In this document: piece after piece, positions 23,480 to 30,142 of the stretch
Numbering within the stretch: position 1 is the first letter of the stretch
Layout of the letters: every line of letters starts with the position of its first letter
NCBI GenBank assembly: GCA_002309655.1
Contig: DBXM01000047.1
Span: forward strand, 1-32,376
Reading direction: 5' to 3'
From: Mageeibacillus sp. UBA1212
GTDB taxonomy: Bacteria; Bacillota; Clostridia; UBA1212
Length of the DNA stretch: 32,376 nt
Notes under the pieces: generated by a model
Databases searched by the model: none
Told to the model about the DNA's origin: nothing
Seen by the model: only the letters and a program-made list of their open reading frames with translations
Translations under genes and position numbers: made by a program

Positions 23480-23508
23480 ATTATCTAATAAATCCGCGCG
23501 TTTGGCAA
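23480..23508 (-). promoter_or_regulatory. Promoter for the lipoprotein gene
   Basis: TTGCCA (23503-23508), 17 bases, GATAAT (23480-23485) on the minus strand, 35 bases before the ATG. It lies back to back with the DUF1846 promoter. Confidence 0.65.
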
Positions 23509-23566
23509 GAGGGGGCGAAAACTTTGCGAAAGCGAATCGAAAGCGGCGCGAAAGCCGAAAAAAGTG

Positions 23567-23595
23567 TTGAAAAGCGGCGGAAAATCGAATATAAT
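23567..23595 (+). promoter_or_regulatory. Promoter for the DUF1846 gene
   Basis: TTGAAA (23567-23572), exactly 17 bases, TATAAT (23590-23595). The predicted transcript would begin near 23602, before the start codon at 23669. Confidence 0.82.
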
Positions 23596-23668
23596 AAAAT
23601 CCCGTGGAAATATTATCAGAGATTCCGGCGGCTTGACGGAATTCCGGTATATGGAGGCGGGTTTTTTT

Positions 23669-25153
23669 ATGTCTACAGGCTTCGACAATCAGAAATACGT
23701 AACGCTACAGAGCGAGAAGATCCGCGAGCGGATCAAAATGTTCGGCGGAAAGCTCTACCTCGAATTCGGGGGCAAACTTTTCGACGACTACCACGCCTCG
23801 AGGGTGCTTCCGGGGTTCCTTCCGGACACCAAGCTGAAAATGCTGCTCGAGCTCAGGGACGAAGCCGAAATCGTCATTGCAATCAACGCGGAAGCAATCG
23901 AAAAAAACAAAAAGCGCGGCGACCTCGGCATTACGTACGATCTCGACACGCTGCGCCTCATTGACGCTTTCCGCGACGCCGGGCTTTACGTGGGAAGCGT
24001 GGTCATCACCCGTTACGCCGGCCAGACGAACGCCGACAAGTTCATCGACCGCCTCGAGTCGCTCGGCGTGAAGGTTTACAAGCACTACCCGATTCCGGGT
24101 TACCCCAACAACGTGGATTTGATAGTGAGCGAGAAGGGCTTCGGCAGGAACGACTACATCGAGACCTCGAAGCGGCTTGTTGTTGTCACCGCGCCGGGTC
24201 CGGGAAGCGGGAAGATGGCGACCTGCCTGTCGCAGCTCTATTTTGAGCAGAAGCGGGGCGTGAAGGCCGGCTACGCGAAATTCGAGACGTTCCCGATCTG
24301 GAACCTGCCGCTCAACCACCCGGTCAACCTCGCGTACGAGGCCGCCACCGCAGACCTTGAAGACGTCAACATGATCGACCCGTTCCACCTCGAGGCCTAC
24401 AACCAGGTCTGCGTGAACTACAACCGCGACATCGAGATATTCCCGGTTCTGAGCGCGATTCTCACCAACATCGGCGGCGAGTCCCCCTACAAGAGTCCCA
24501 CCGACATGGGCGTGAACATGGCCGGCTACTGCATCACCGACGACGCTGTCGTGTCCCACGCGGCGAAAAAGGAGATCGTCAGAAGGTACTACAAGGCGAT
24601 CTGCGCGGCCAAGCAGGGCTTCACCACCAAGACCGAGGCGGAAAAAATCGAGACGATCATGGCGAAAACGCGCATCACCACTCAGGAACGTCCGGTCGTC
24701 GGAAAAGCGGTCAGCCGCGCCGCGGAAACAAACGGTCCCGCGGTTGCGATCGAACTTCCCGACGGCAGAATCGTAACCGGAAAGACGACGCCGCTTCTCG
24801 GAGCGTCAGCCGCAGCCCTCATAAATGCGATCAAAACCCTCGCCGGCATCGACCACGACACGAAAATCATCCCGAAAGAGGTCATCGAGCCGGTTCAGGA
24901 GCTCAAAACCAACTACATGGGGAATCACAACCCGCGCCTTCACACCGACGAAGTCCTCATCGCGCTCTCGATCAGCGCAATCACGAACAAGGATGCGGCC
25001 AAGGCGCTCACGATGCTCCCGCTGCTTCACGGCTGCGACGCCCACGCCAGCGTGATTCTGTCGGCGGTCGACGAAAAGACGTTCTCGAAGCTGGGCGTGA
25101 CGATCACATGCGAGCCGTTCTACCAGACCAAAAAGCTCTTCCACGCAGTGTAA
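23669..25153 (+). CDS. UPF0371/DUF1846 family protein
   Basis: A 494-residue protein of the conserved DUF1846 family, whose biochemical role is not established. Family blocks: STGFDNQKYVTLQSEKI at the start, LYLEFGGKLFDDYHASRVLPGF, DLGITYDLDTLRLIDAFRDAGL, a glycine-rich VVVTAPGPGSGKMATCLSQL that looks like a nucleotide-binding loop, KFETFPIWNLPLNHPVNLAYEAATADL, and NYNRDIEIFPVL. The ATG at 23669 follows GGAGG by 11 bases; an ATG at 23651 would overlap that GGAGG and add six residues. A strong promoter lies upstream. It is a single-gene unit, since the next region downstream is AT-richer and decayed. Confidence 0.92.
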   Translation: MSTGFDNQKYVTLQSEKIRERIKMFGGKLYLEFGGKLFDDYHASRVLPGFLPDTKLKMLLELRDEAEIVIAINAEAIEKNKKRGDLGITYDLDTLRLIDAFRDAGLYVGSVVITRYAGQTNADKFIDRLESLGVKVYKHYPIPGYPNNVDLIVSEKGFGRNDYIETSKRLVVVTAPGPGSGKMATCLSQLYFEQKRGVKAGYAKFETFPIWNLPLNHPVNLAYEAATADLEDVNMIDPFHLEAYNQVCVNYNRDIEIFPVLSAILTNIGGESPYKSPTDMGVNMAGYCITDDAVVSHAAKKEIVRRYYKAICAAKQGFTTKTEAEKIETIMAKTRITTQERPVVGKAVSRAAETNGPAVAIELPDGRIVTGKTTPLLGASAAALINAIKTLAGIDHDTKIIPKEVIEPVQELKTNYMGNHNPRLHTDEVLIALSISAITNKDAAKALTMLPLLHGCDAHASVILSAVDEKTFSKLGVTITCEPFYQTKKLFHAV

Positions 25154-25162
25154 AGTTAGGGG

Positions 25163-25532
25163 ATGGATGAAAAGCGGAACAATCTGATAAACGATATGGT
25201 TTCGACAATCGAGACATAGCAGGTTATCAAAAATAACCATTTAAGCTTTTCGAAGGGCTTTGGCATCTTTTTACTAAAGGGGATTCGCAGAGGCGATAAG
25301 GAAACAAGGAAGAAGACGGGTCTTGGGCAAGCAGGTGTTTAAGCAATGGAATTTCGTAATCAAATATTCTGTTTTTATAACGACTCTTTCGATTTCTTAG
25401 ATTTTTATTGATAAACCAAGCCATATCATAGTCGACATCAAAATCCGCCATCATTGCGATCCAGATGTCTATGTGTCCAGAGCCAAATCAGTTTATTCCG
25501 GTCCCTACGAATATATGAAAAGGAGGTTTTGA
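25163..25532 (+). pseudogene. Possible decayed coding remnant in lower-GC island
   Basis: No intact gene is supported across this 370-base gap. On the plus strand a short frame beginning MDEKRNNLINDMVSTIET (25163, after AGGGG) hits a stop at 25217. The same frame then reads QVIKNNHLSFSKGFGIFLLKG and later MEFRNQIFCFYNDSFDFLDFY. The neighbouring frame continues as IDKPSHIIVDIKIRHH and then SVYSGPYEYMKRRF, ending in TGA at 25530, two bases before the next ATG. The TGA/ATG spacing resembles coupled genes, so this may be a broken partner of the next gene. A minus-strand frame of 75 codons (25227-25454) is an alternative. Low confidence either way; a GGTTAT...ATAACC hairpin lies at 25222-25238. 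Confidence 0.3.
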
Positions 25533-25534
25533 AA

Positions 25535-25927
25535 ATGAGAAAGAAATATACTTTAGAGACTTTTGCAACCAACTTCAAGTCTATAATTGCAGATTCTTTC
25601 GGCATTGATGCCAGTAAAGCAAAATACATCATTTCTCCTGTTTATGATCCAAAGAAAAGCGAAACAGGAGAGGATGGCACTTTCAGAATCATCGTTCTTT
25701 CTGAGGAAAATATCGGAGGAAAAAAGATAGGCTTTGATGATACATTAAGTATTCTTACTGCATTCGAATCGCGATTCCCCACCAAAATTGAAGTGTCAAA
25801 GGTTGATGCAGAATCATCCGAGATCATTGAGATTAGATGTAGCACCAGAGTAAGGAACCCGTCGGCAATAGCTAACATAGAATCAAAATACGCCCCCTTT
25901 GTTGTTAAAAAAGAGACTGTTCAGTGA
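25535..25927 (+). CDS. Hypothetical protein in lower-GC island
   Basis: A 130-residue protein with no family I recognise. The start is the ATG at 25535 with a strong AGGAGG eight bases upstream; further in-frame extension upstream lacks signal. It is charged and soluble looking, with no signal peptide or membrane helix. Segments such as ISPVYDPKKSETGEDGTFRIIVLSEENIGGKKIGFDDTLSILTAFESRFPTKIEV suggest a small alpha/beta fold. Its base composition is clearly AT-richer than flanking genes and codons favour A/T third positions, consistent with recent acquisition. Upstream is a probable decayed partner; immediately at its stop is a hairpin. Function unknown. Confidence 0.7.
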   Translation: MRKKYTLETFATNFKSIIADSFGIDASKAKYIISPVYDPKKSETGEDGTFRIIVLSEENIGGKKIGFDDTLSILTAFESRFPTKIEVSKVDAESSEIIEIRCSTRVRNPSAIANIESKYAPFVVKKETVQ

Positions 25928-25952
25928 AAAATATATGAACGGATTTTTCACT
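25923..25952 (+). terminator. Hairpin at the end of the hypothetical gene
   Basis: Perfect 10-bp arms AGTGAAAAAT (25923-25932) and ATTTTTCACT (25943-25952) overlap the stop codon and resemble a terminator. The T-run lies in the stem rather than after it, so strength is uncertain. Confidence 0.5.
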
Positions 25953-25997
25953 TTGGCAGGAAAACAAGAGGAAATATGCCACGCGGGGTCGGGCGGG

Positions 25998-26045
25998 AAG
26001 AAGTAAACGCAAGCCAAATAAAGACAAAGCCTGCGTTTACTTCTT
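25998..26045. repeat. Inverted repeat with 14-bp arms
   Basis: AAGAAGTAAACGCA (25998-26011) and its exact complement TGCGTTTACTTCTT (26032-26045) flank a 20-base AT-rich loop. It sits between the hypothetical gene and the xpt promoter. It could be a long-stem terminator without a T-tail, or the ends of a small mobile remnant. Confidence 0.6.
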
Positions 26046-26081
26046 TGAGTAAAAAATCTCTGGGAATTAGCGCGATTTTTG

Positions 26082-26110
26082 TTGACAAAAACCGCCGAAT
26101 GAGTTAGAAT
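26082..26110 (+). promoter_or_regulatory. Promoter of xpt
   Basis: TTGACA (26082-26087), 17 bases, TAGAAT (26105-26110). The leader from the expected start near 26117 to the GTG at 26144 is only about 27 bases, too short for a purine riboswitch. Confidence 0.85.
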
Positions 26111-26143
26111 AAATGTGTATTTTTCTTCTTTGCGGAGGTAGCA

Positions 26144-26716
26144 GTGAAGGCACTTGAAGAAAAGATCATAGCGGAAGGAAAGATCTGCCCGGGGCATATA
26201 CTCAAAGTCGGTAATTTTCTGAACCAGAGGCTCGACACGGACTTTCTTTTTGAGATGGGCCGCGAGATCCACCGGCTGTTCGAGAGCGATAACGTGACGA
26301 AGATCGTGACGGTCGAAGCTTCCGGCATTGCGATCGCCATGGCGGCGGCCTTCTATTTCCATGTGCCCGCGGTGTTCGCGAAGAAGGGAAAGTGCGCGAA
26401 CGTGACCGGCGAGGTTTACTCCTCCACCGTGCACTCGTACACGTACGACAGAGATTTTGACGTAATGATAGCCAAAGAATACGTTTCCGCGGAGGACAGA
26501 GTTCTGATCGTGGACGATTTTCTGGCTACCGGAGAGGCGGTCGCGGGACTTGCCGATATTGTTGACCAGGCCGGCGCAACCCTGGTGGGAGTGTGTGCGG
26601 CCATCGAAAAAGGCTTCCAGAAGGGCGGAGACAACCTTCGGGCCAAAGGAATTCGTGTAGAATCGCTCGCGATTATAGACGATATGGACGGTGAAGGTAT
26701 CAAATTCAGGCCGTAG
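26144..26716 (+). CDS. xpt: Xanthine phosphoribosyltransferase
   Basis: Converts xanthine (and often guanine) with PRPP into the nucleotide, a cytosolic purine-salvage step. At 190 residues it matches Xpt throughout, including the ALEEKIIAEG opening, ICPGHILKVGNFLNQRLD, TKIVTVEASGIAIAMAAA, VFAKKGK, the PRPP-binding motif VLIVDDFLATGEA and VCAAIEKGFQKGGDNLRAKGIRVESLA. The start is a GTG at 26144 with GGAGGT four to five bases upstream; no alternative ATG fits. It is its own unit with a strong promoter, followed by a purine-riboswitch-led nucleoside transporter, so purine uptake and salvage are adjacent. Unlike Bacillus xpt, it has no room for a riboswitch leader. Confidence 0.95.
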   Translation: MKALEEKIIAEGKICPGHILKVGNFLNQRLDTDFLFEMGREIHRLFESDNVTKIVTVEASGIAIAMAAAFYFHVPAVFAKKGKCANVTGEVYSSTVHSYTYDRDFDVMIAKEYVSAEDRVLIVDDFLATGEAVAGLADIVDQAGATLVGVCAAIEKGFQKGGDNLRAKGIRVESLAIIDDMDGEGIKFRP

Positions 26717-26728
26717 CACGCGACTTTT

Positions 26729-26750
26729 GCGCTGCTGCGCCTTTTTGTTT
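26729..26750 (+). terminator. Short-stem terminator candidate after xpt
   Basis: GCGC-TGCT-GCGC (26729-26740) is followed by CTTTTTGTTTTT. The stem is only four pairs, but the T-tract is good and it lies just past the xpt stop. Confidence 0.45.
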
Positions 26751-26779
26751 TTGGTGCTTTTACATAGATCCGCCGACAA

Positions 26780-26805
26780 GGGGACAGGGACGCATTCCCG
26801 GTTCC
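26780..26805. repeat. GGGGACAGGGACG-type intergenic sequence
   Basis: GGGGACAGGGACG (26780-26792) followed by CATTCCCGGTTCC resembles, from memory, a GC-rich repetitive sequence family common in intergenic regions of anaerobes and linked in some genomes with REP-type transposases. Only one copy is in the window, so family membership is unproven. Confidence 0.3.
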
Positions 26806-26898
26806 TGCGAGGCGGGAGGGTAATTTTCTGATTAAGCCTGCGCAAACCGCTTTATAAAACTTTATTGAAGCGCGGCGCGGGCGGCAAATCAAATATTT

Positions 26899-26995
26899 CG
26901 CCAATATATTTCCGGGGAAACGCGGACGGATTTCGGACATCCGCGACCGGCCCGGAAAGTTTCTACCATGACGCCGAATGTCACGACTATTGGTG
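26899..26995 (+). promoter_or_regulatory. Purine riboswitch aptamer, guanine type, with enlarged P2
   Basis: P1 forms from CGCCAATA (26899-26906) and TATTGGTG (26988-26995), eight pairs with one G-U. J2/3 is the invariant AAGTTTCTACC (26957-26967), and J3/1 is GAC (26985-26987), placing C at the position equivalent to C74 of Bacillus xpt, which predicts guanine or hypoxanthine rather than adenine. P2 starts TCCGGG (26911-26916) and closes with CCCGGA (26951-26956). Between these arms lie 34 bases with a second stem (CGCGGA/TCCGCG), where the class normally has seven. L3 is CCGAA rather than CCGTAAA. It leads a nucleoside transporter, as expected. The match to the class is by conserved core; ligand is inferred. 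Confidence 0.75.
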
Positions 26996-27044
26996 AACCC
27001 CGCGGGGCGTGATTTCTCCGCTTTACGGGGCGTGTTGGCGAAGA

Positions 27045-27076
27045 CAGACTCACTTTTGTGGTCTGCCTTTTGTTTT
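27045..27076 (+). terminator. Riboswitch expression-platform terminator
   Basis: CAGACTCAC (27045-27053) pairs with GTGGTCTG (27058-27065) through one bulged T around a TTTT loop, followed by CCTTTTGTTTTG. It lies 50 bases past the aptamer and 38 before the BMP start. The competing antiterminator fold is not clear. One candidate contact is TTGGCG (27035-27040) with CGCCAA in P1. Confidence 0.75.
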
Positions 27077-27114
27077 GCGGGTAACAAATATCATTTTCAA
27101 AATTGGAGGAATTT

Positions 27115-28317
27115 ATGAAAAAGATTATTGCGCTTATCATTGCAATCGTAACCGTTTTTGCTCTTGCGGCCTGCACGCAAACCGGCAAAAAAGAAGTCAC
27201 TATGGACAATGTTAAAATCGGTGTTATCTGCCTTCACGACGAGAACTCGACCTATGACGCAAACTTCATCAACGCCGTAAAGGCGGTCCAGGCGAAACTG
27301 GGTCTCAAGGACGAGCAGGTCATTATCAGAACGGGTGTCGACGAGTCCGACGACTGCTACAAGGCTGCCGCCAACATGGCTGACTCCGGATGCGACATCG
27401 TTTTCGCGGACAGCTTCGGTCACGAGTCCTACATGGTTCAGGCCGCCAAGGAGTTCCCGAACGTTGAGTTCTGCCACGCAACCGGCGTTTCCGCCAAGGT
27501 TCAGAACATCAAGAACTTCCACAACGCGTTCGCTTCCATTTACGAAGGCCGCTACCTCGCGGGCGTTGCCGCCGGCATGAAGCTCAACGAAATGATCTCC
27601 TCCGGCAAGATCACTTCCGACCAGGCCAAGATCGGCTACGTCGGCGCATGGCCGTACGCTGAGGTTATTTCCGGTTATACCTCGTTCTTCCTCGGCGCAA
27701 GATCCATCTGCCCCAGCGCCACGATGAAGGTCGTCTACACCAACTCCTGGTTCGACATCGCGAAGGAGAAAGAGTCCGCCGAGAACCTCATTAAGGACGG
27801 CTGCGTTCTCATCAGCCAGCACGCTGACTCCGAAGGCGCCCCGAAGGCTTGCGAAGCAGCGGGCGTTCCGAACATTGCCTACAACGTCGACACGACCAAC
27901 CTCGGACCCAACACAGCCATCATCTCTTCCAAGATCGACTGGGAGCCCTACTTCGAGCTCATCATCAACGCCGTCGTAAAGGGTGAATCCATCCCGACCG
28001 ACTACTGCGGCGACTTCTCCACCGGCTCCGTTGCGCTCACCAAGCTCAACGAAAAGGCGGCCGCTCCCGGCACTGCCGAGAAGATTTCGGAAGTTGAAGC
28101 CAAACTGAAGTCCGGCGAACTCAAGGTCTTCTCCACCGACGCCTTCACCTACAAGGGCGAGAAGCTCACCGAGTACAAGGCTGACGTTGACGGCGACTAC
28201 GCTCCCGACACGAACGTCATTCACGACGGATACTTCGACGAGTCCAACGCGAAAGACTTCAGGTCCGCTCCGTACTTCGACATGATCATCGACGGCATCA
28301 CGGTTCCCGAGACCTGA
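27115..28317 (+). CDS. BMP-family nucleoside-binding lipoprotein of an ABC importer
   Basis: A 400-residue substrate-binding lipoprotein of the BMP/PnrA (Med) family, which captures purine nucleosides outside the cell. The signal peptide MKKIIALIIAIVTVFALAAC ends in a lipobox LAAC, so Cys20 is lipidated. Features: VKIGVICLHDENSTYDANFINAVK near the N-terminus, DIVFADSFGHESYM, FCHATGV, AGVAAGMKLNE and IGYVGAWPYAEVISGYTSFFLGARS, typical of the fold. The ATG at 27115 has GGAGG five to six bases upstream. It opens the transporter operon and is preceded by the purine riboswitch. Codon use is very C-rich in third positions, as in a highly expressed gene. Nucleoside binding is inferred from the family and the riboswitch. 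Confidence 0.92.
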   Translation: MKKIIALIIAIVTVFALAACTQTGKKEVTMDNVKIGVICLHDENSTYDANFINAVKAVQAKLGLKDEQVIIRTGVDESDDCYKAAANMADSGCDIVFADSFGHESYMVQAAKEFPNVEFCHATGVSAKVQNIKNFHNAFASIYEGRYLAGVAAGMKLNEMISSGKITSDQAKIGYVGAWPYAEVISGYTSFFLGARSICPSATMKVVYTNSWFDIAKEKESAENLIKDGCVLISQHADSEGAPKACEAAGVPNIAYNVDTTNLGPNTAIISSKIDWEPYFELIINAVVKGESIPTDYCGDFSTGSVALTKLNEKAAAPGTAEKISEVEAKLKSGELKVFSTDAFTYKGEKLTEYKADVDGDYAPDTNVIHDGYFDESNAKDFRSAPYFDMIIDGITVPET

Positions 28318-28340
28318 TGATTTTCGAAAAAACCGTATGA

Positions 28341-28362
28341 CCGTTCCCGTGGTCGGGAATGG
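28341..28362 (+). other. Hairpin 1 after the binding-protein gene
   Basis: Nine-base arms CCGTTCCCG and CGGGAATGG (one G-U) close a TGGT loop, 24 bases after the binding-protein stop. No T-tract follows. Confidence 0.6.
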
Positions 28363-28377
28363 TTGTGAATGCCTGAA

Positions 28378-28404
28378 GGCGCCGCCGGCCCGGCCGGCGG
28401 CGCC
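28378..28404 (+). other. Very stable GC palindrome (hairpin 2) between binding protein and ATPase
   Basis: Thirteen-base arms GGCGCCGCCGGCC (28378-28390) and their exact complement (28392-28404) flank a single C; every pair is G-C. No T-run follows, so it is not a standard terminator. In importer operons such stems protect the 5' segment and raise the amount of binding protein relative to ATPase and permeases. Confidence 0.75.
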
Positions 28405-28511
28405 GGAAAGGTTTGTTCCGCAAAACAGTTTGGCCCGGGTCCGAAAACGGGTCTTGCGGGACGGCGGAACGTTCAAGAGCGGAACGCTCAAAAGAATATG
28501 CGGTCGGATGC

Positions 28512-28583
28512 GCGACAAAGTGCGACAAAGTGCGAAAAAGCGCGGAAAACCGCAAAAAGGCTGCAAATTACGCTGCAAATTAC
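28512..28583. repeat. Two short tandem repeats upstream of the ATPase gene
   Basis: GCGACAAAGT is repeated at 28512-28521 and 28522-28531 with a partial third copy, and GCTGCAAATTAC at 28560-28571 and 28572-28583. The tract ends just before the ribosome binding site at about 28588. Confidence 0.65.
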
Positions 28584-28603
28584 GCGAAAAGGAGAAACAG
28601 CCA

Positions 28604-30142
28604 TTGGATAACGTTGCTATCGAACTCAGGGGCATCACCAAGACCTTTGGTTCCATAAAGGCGAATAACAACGTCAATTTGACCCTGTATAAAGGCGAAA
28701 TACTGTCTCTGCTCGGCGAGAACGGCTCCGGAAAGACCACGCTCATGAACATGATCTCCGGAATCTACTTCCCCGATGAGGGACATATTTTTATTGACGG
28801 CAAAGAAGTTGTCATTTCGTCTCCGAAGGACGCCTATAACTACAAAATAGGCATGATCCACCAGCACTTCAAGCTGGTAGACGTGTTTACCGCCGCCGAA
28901 AATATCGTTCTCGGTCTTGAAGAGCACGGCAAATTTGACATTAAAGCCGCCGCCGGGAAGATCAAAGAGCTCTGCGACAGGTACGGATTCATTCTCGACC
29001 CGAACAAAAAAATCTACGAGATGTCGGTCTCGGAAAAGCAGACGGTGGAGATTGTGAAGGTCCTCTACCGCGGCGCCGACATTCTTGTTCTTGATGAGCC
29101 CACCGCGGTGCTCACGCCGCAGGAGACGCGGAAGCTTTTCGACGTCCTGCGCAAAATGAAAGAGGACAACAAGGCCATCATTATTATTACCCACAAGCTT
29201 CACGAGGTGCTGGCGGTTTCGGACCGCGTTACGGTGCTCAGAAAAGGCGAGACGGTGGGTTCTGTCGCGACAAGCGAGGCGACCGTTTCGATGCTGACCG
29301 AGATGATGGTCGGCGAAAAAGTGGAGCTTAACATTGACCGCACGCAGCCGGTGAACCCCGAGCCGAGGCTTATCGTCGAGGATATCAGCTGCGTCAACCG
29401 CGAAAACGTCCGCGTGCTCAACGACATTTCGTTCGTGGCGAACTCGGGCGAGATTCTCGGCATCGCGGGAATCGCGGGAAGCGGCCAGCGCGAACTTCTG
29501 GAGTCCATCGCGGGACTTCAACACCTCAGCGAGGGAAAAATTACTTACATAGACCCGGAAAACGGCGAGAAAAAGAACCTGCGCGACATGACGCCGGTGC
29601 AGATCCGCGACCTCGGAGTGAGACTTTCGTTCGTCCCCGAGGACCGGCTCGGCATGGGTCTGGTCGGGAACATGGACATTTCCGACAACATGATGCTCCG
29701 CAGCTACACGAAGGGCAAGGGCGTGTTCCTCCACAAAAAGGAGCCGGCCTCGCTGGCGGAGCGCATCGTGAAGCAGCTCGAGGTCGTCACGCCCGGCATC
29801 GACACTCCGGTCAGAAGGCTTTCCGGCGGCAACGTTCAGAAGGTCCTTGTCGGCCGCGAGATTTCGTCGGCACCGACAGTCCTTATGGCGGCCTACCCGG
29901 TCAGAGGCCTCGACATCAACTCGTCGTATTTAATATACAATCTTTTAAATGAACAAAAACAGAACGGTACCGCGGTCATTTTCGTCGGCGAAGACCTCGA
30001 CGTGCTCATCGACCTCTGCGACAGAATTATCGTCATCGGCGGCGGTCAGATCACGGGCGAAGTCGACGCCAGGAACACGACGAAAGAAGCGATCGGCTAC
30101 CTTATGACAAAGTCAACGGGGGTGAGCAGCGATGAAGGATAA
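28604..30142 (+). CDS. Nucleoside ABC transporter, double ATP-binding protein
   Basis: Two fused ABC domains in 512 residues, as in the sugar/nucleoside (RbsA-like) importers. Domain 1 has Walker A GENGSGKT (38-45), the signature MSVSEKQ and Walker B ILVLDEP. Domain 2 has a degenerate Walker A (GIAGSGQREL), signature LSGGNVQK and a degenerate Walker B (VLMAAYPVRGLDI), a normal asymmetry of this family. The start is a TTG at 28604 (MDNVAIELRG), chosen because AAAGGAG lies nine bases upstream and homology begins at residue 3; the open frame extends much further upstream through the spacer hairpins without homology. It overlaps the first permease by 11 bases. Confidence 0.94.
   Translation: MDNVAIELRGITKTFGSIKANNNVNLTLYKGEILSLLGENGSGKTTLMNMISGIYFPDEGHIFIDGKEVVISSPKDAYNYKIGMIHQHFKLVDVFTAAENIVLGLEEHGKFDIKAAAGKIKELCDRYGFILDPNKKIYEMSVSEKQTVEIVKVLYRGADILVLDEPTAVLTPQETRKLFDVLRKMKEDNKAIIIITHKLHEVLAVSDRVTVLRKGETVGSVATSEATVSMLTEMMVGEKVELNIDRTQPVNPEPRLIVEDISCVNRENVRVLNDISFVANSGEILGIAGIAGSGQRELLESIAGLQHLSEGKITYIDPENGEKKNLRDMTPVQIRDLGVRLSFVPEDRLGMGLVGNMDISDNMMLRSYTKGKGVFLHKKEPASLAERIVKQLEVVTPGIDTPVRRLSGGNVQKVLVGREISSAPTVLMAAYPVRGLDINSSYLIYNLLNEQKQNGTAVIFVGEDLDVLIDLCDRIIVIGGGQITGEVDARNTTKEAIGYLMTKSTGVSSDEG

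Noticed and set aside
25227..25454. Minus-strand frame of 75 codons as a gene
   Set aside because: It is uninterrupted but has no good ribosome binding site, and overlaps the plus-strand remnant that ends in a coupled TGA/ATG. Left as an alternative in the remnant entry.
26111..26143. Purine riboswitch in the xpt leader
   Set aside because: Only about 27 bases separate the predicted transcription start from the GTG; no J2/3-like sequence is present.
26830..26858. Promoter for the riboswitch-BMP transcript (TATAAA at 26853-26858)
   Set aside because: The -10 is plausible, but no acceptable -35 was found at 16-18 bases, so it is not listed; another option is TTGAAG near 26864.
27097..28752. 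Long minus-strand open frame opposite the BMP gene
   Set aside because: It mirrors the C-rich third positions of the BMP coding strand, has no ribosome binding site or family motifs, and the plus-strand protein is a clear family member.
28580..29734. Minus-strand frames opposite the ABC ATPase, and similar ones opposite atpA, atpD and the permeases
   Set aside because: GC-rich third positions leave the opposite strand open by chance; no motifs or start signals.
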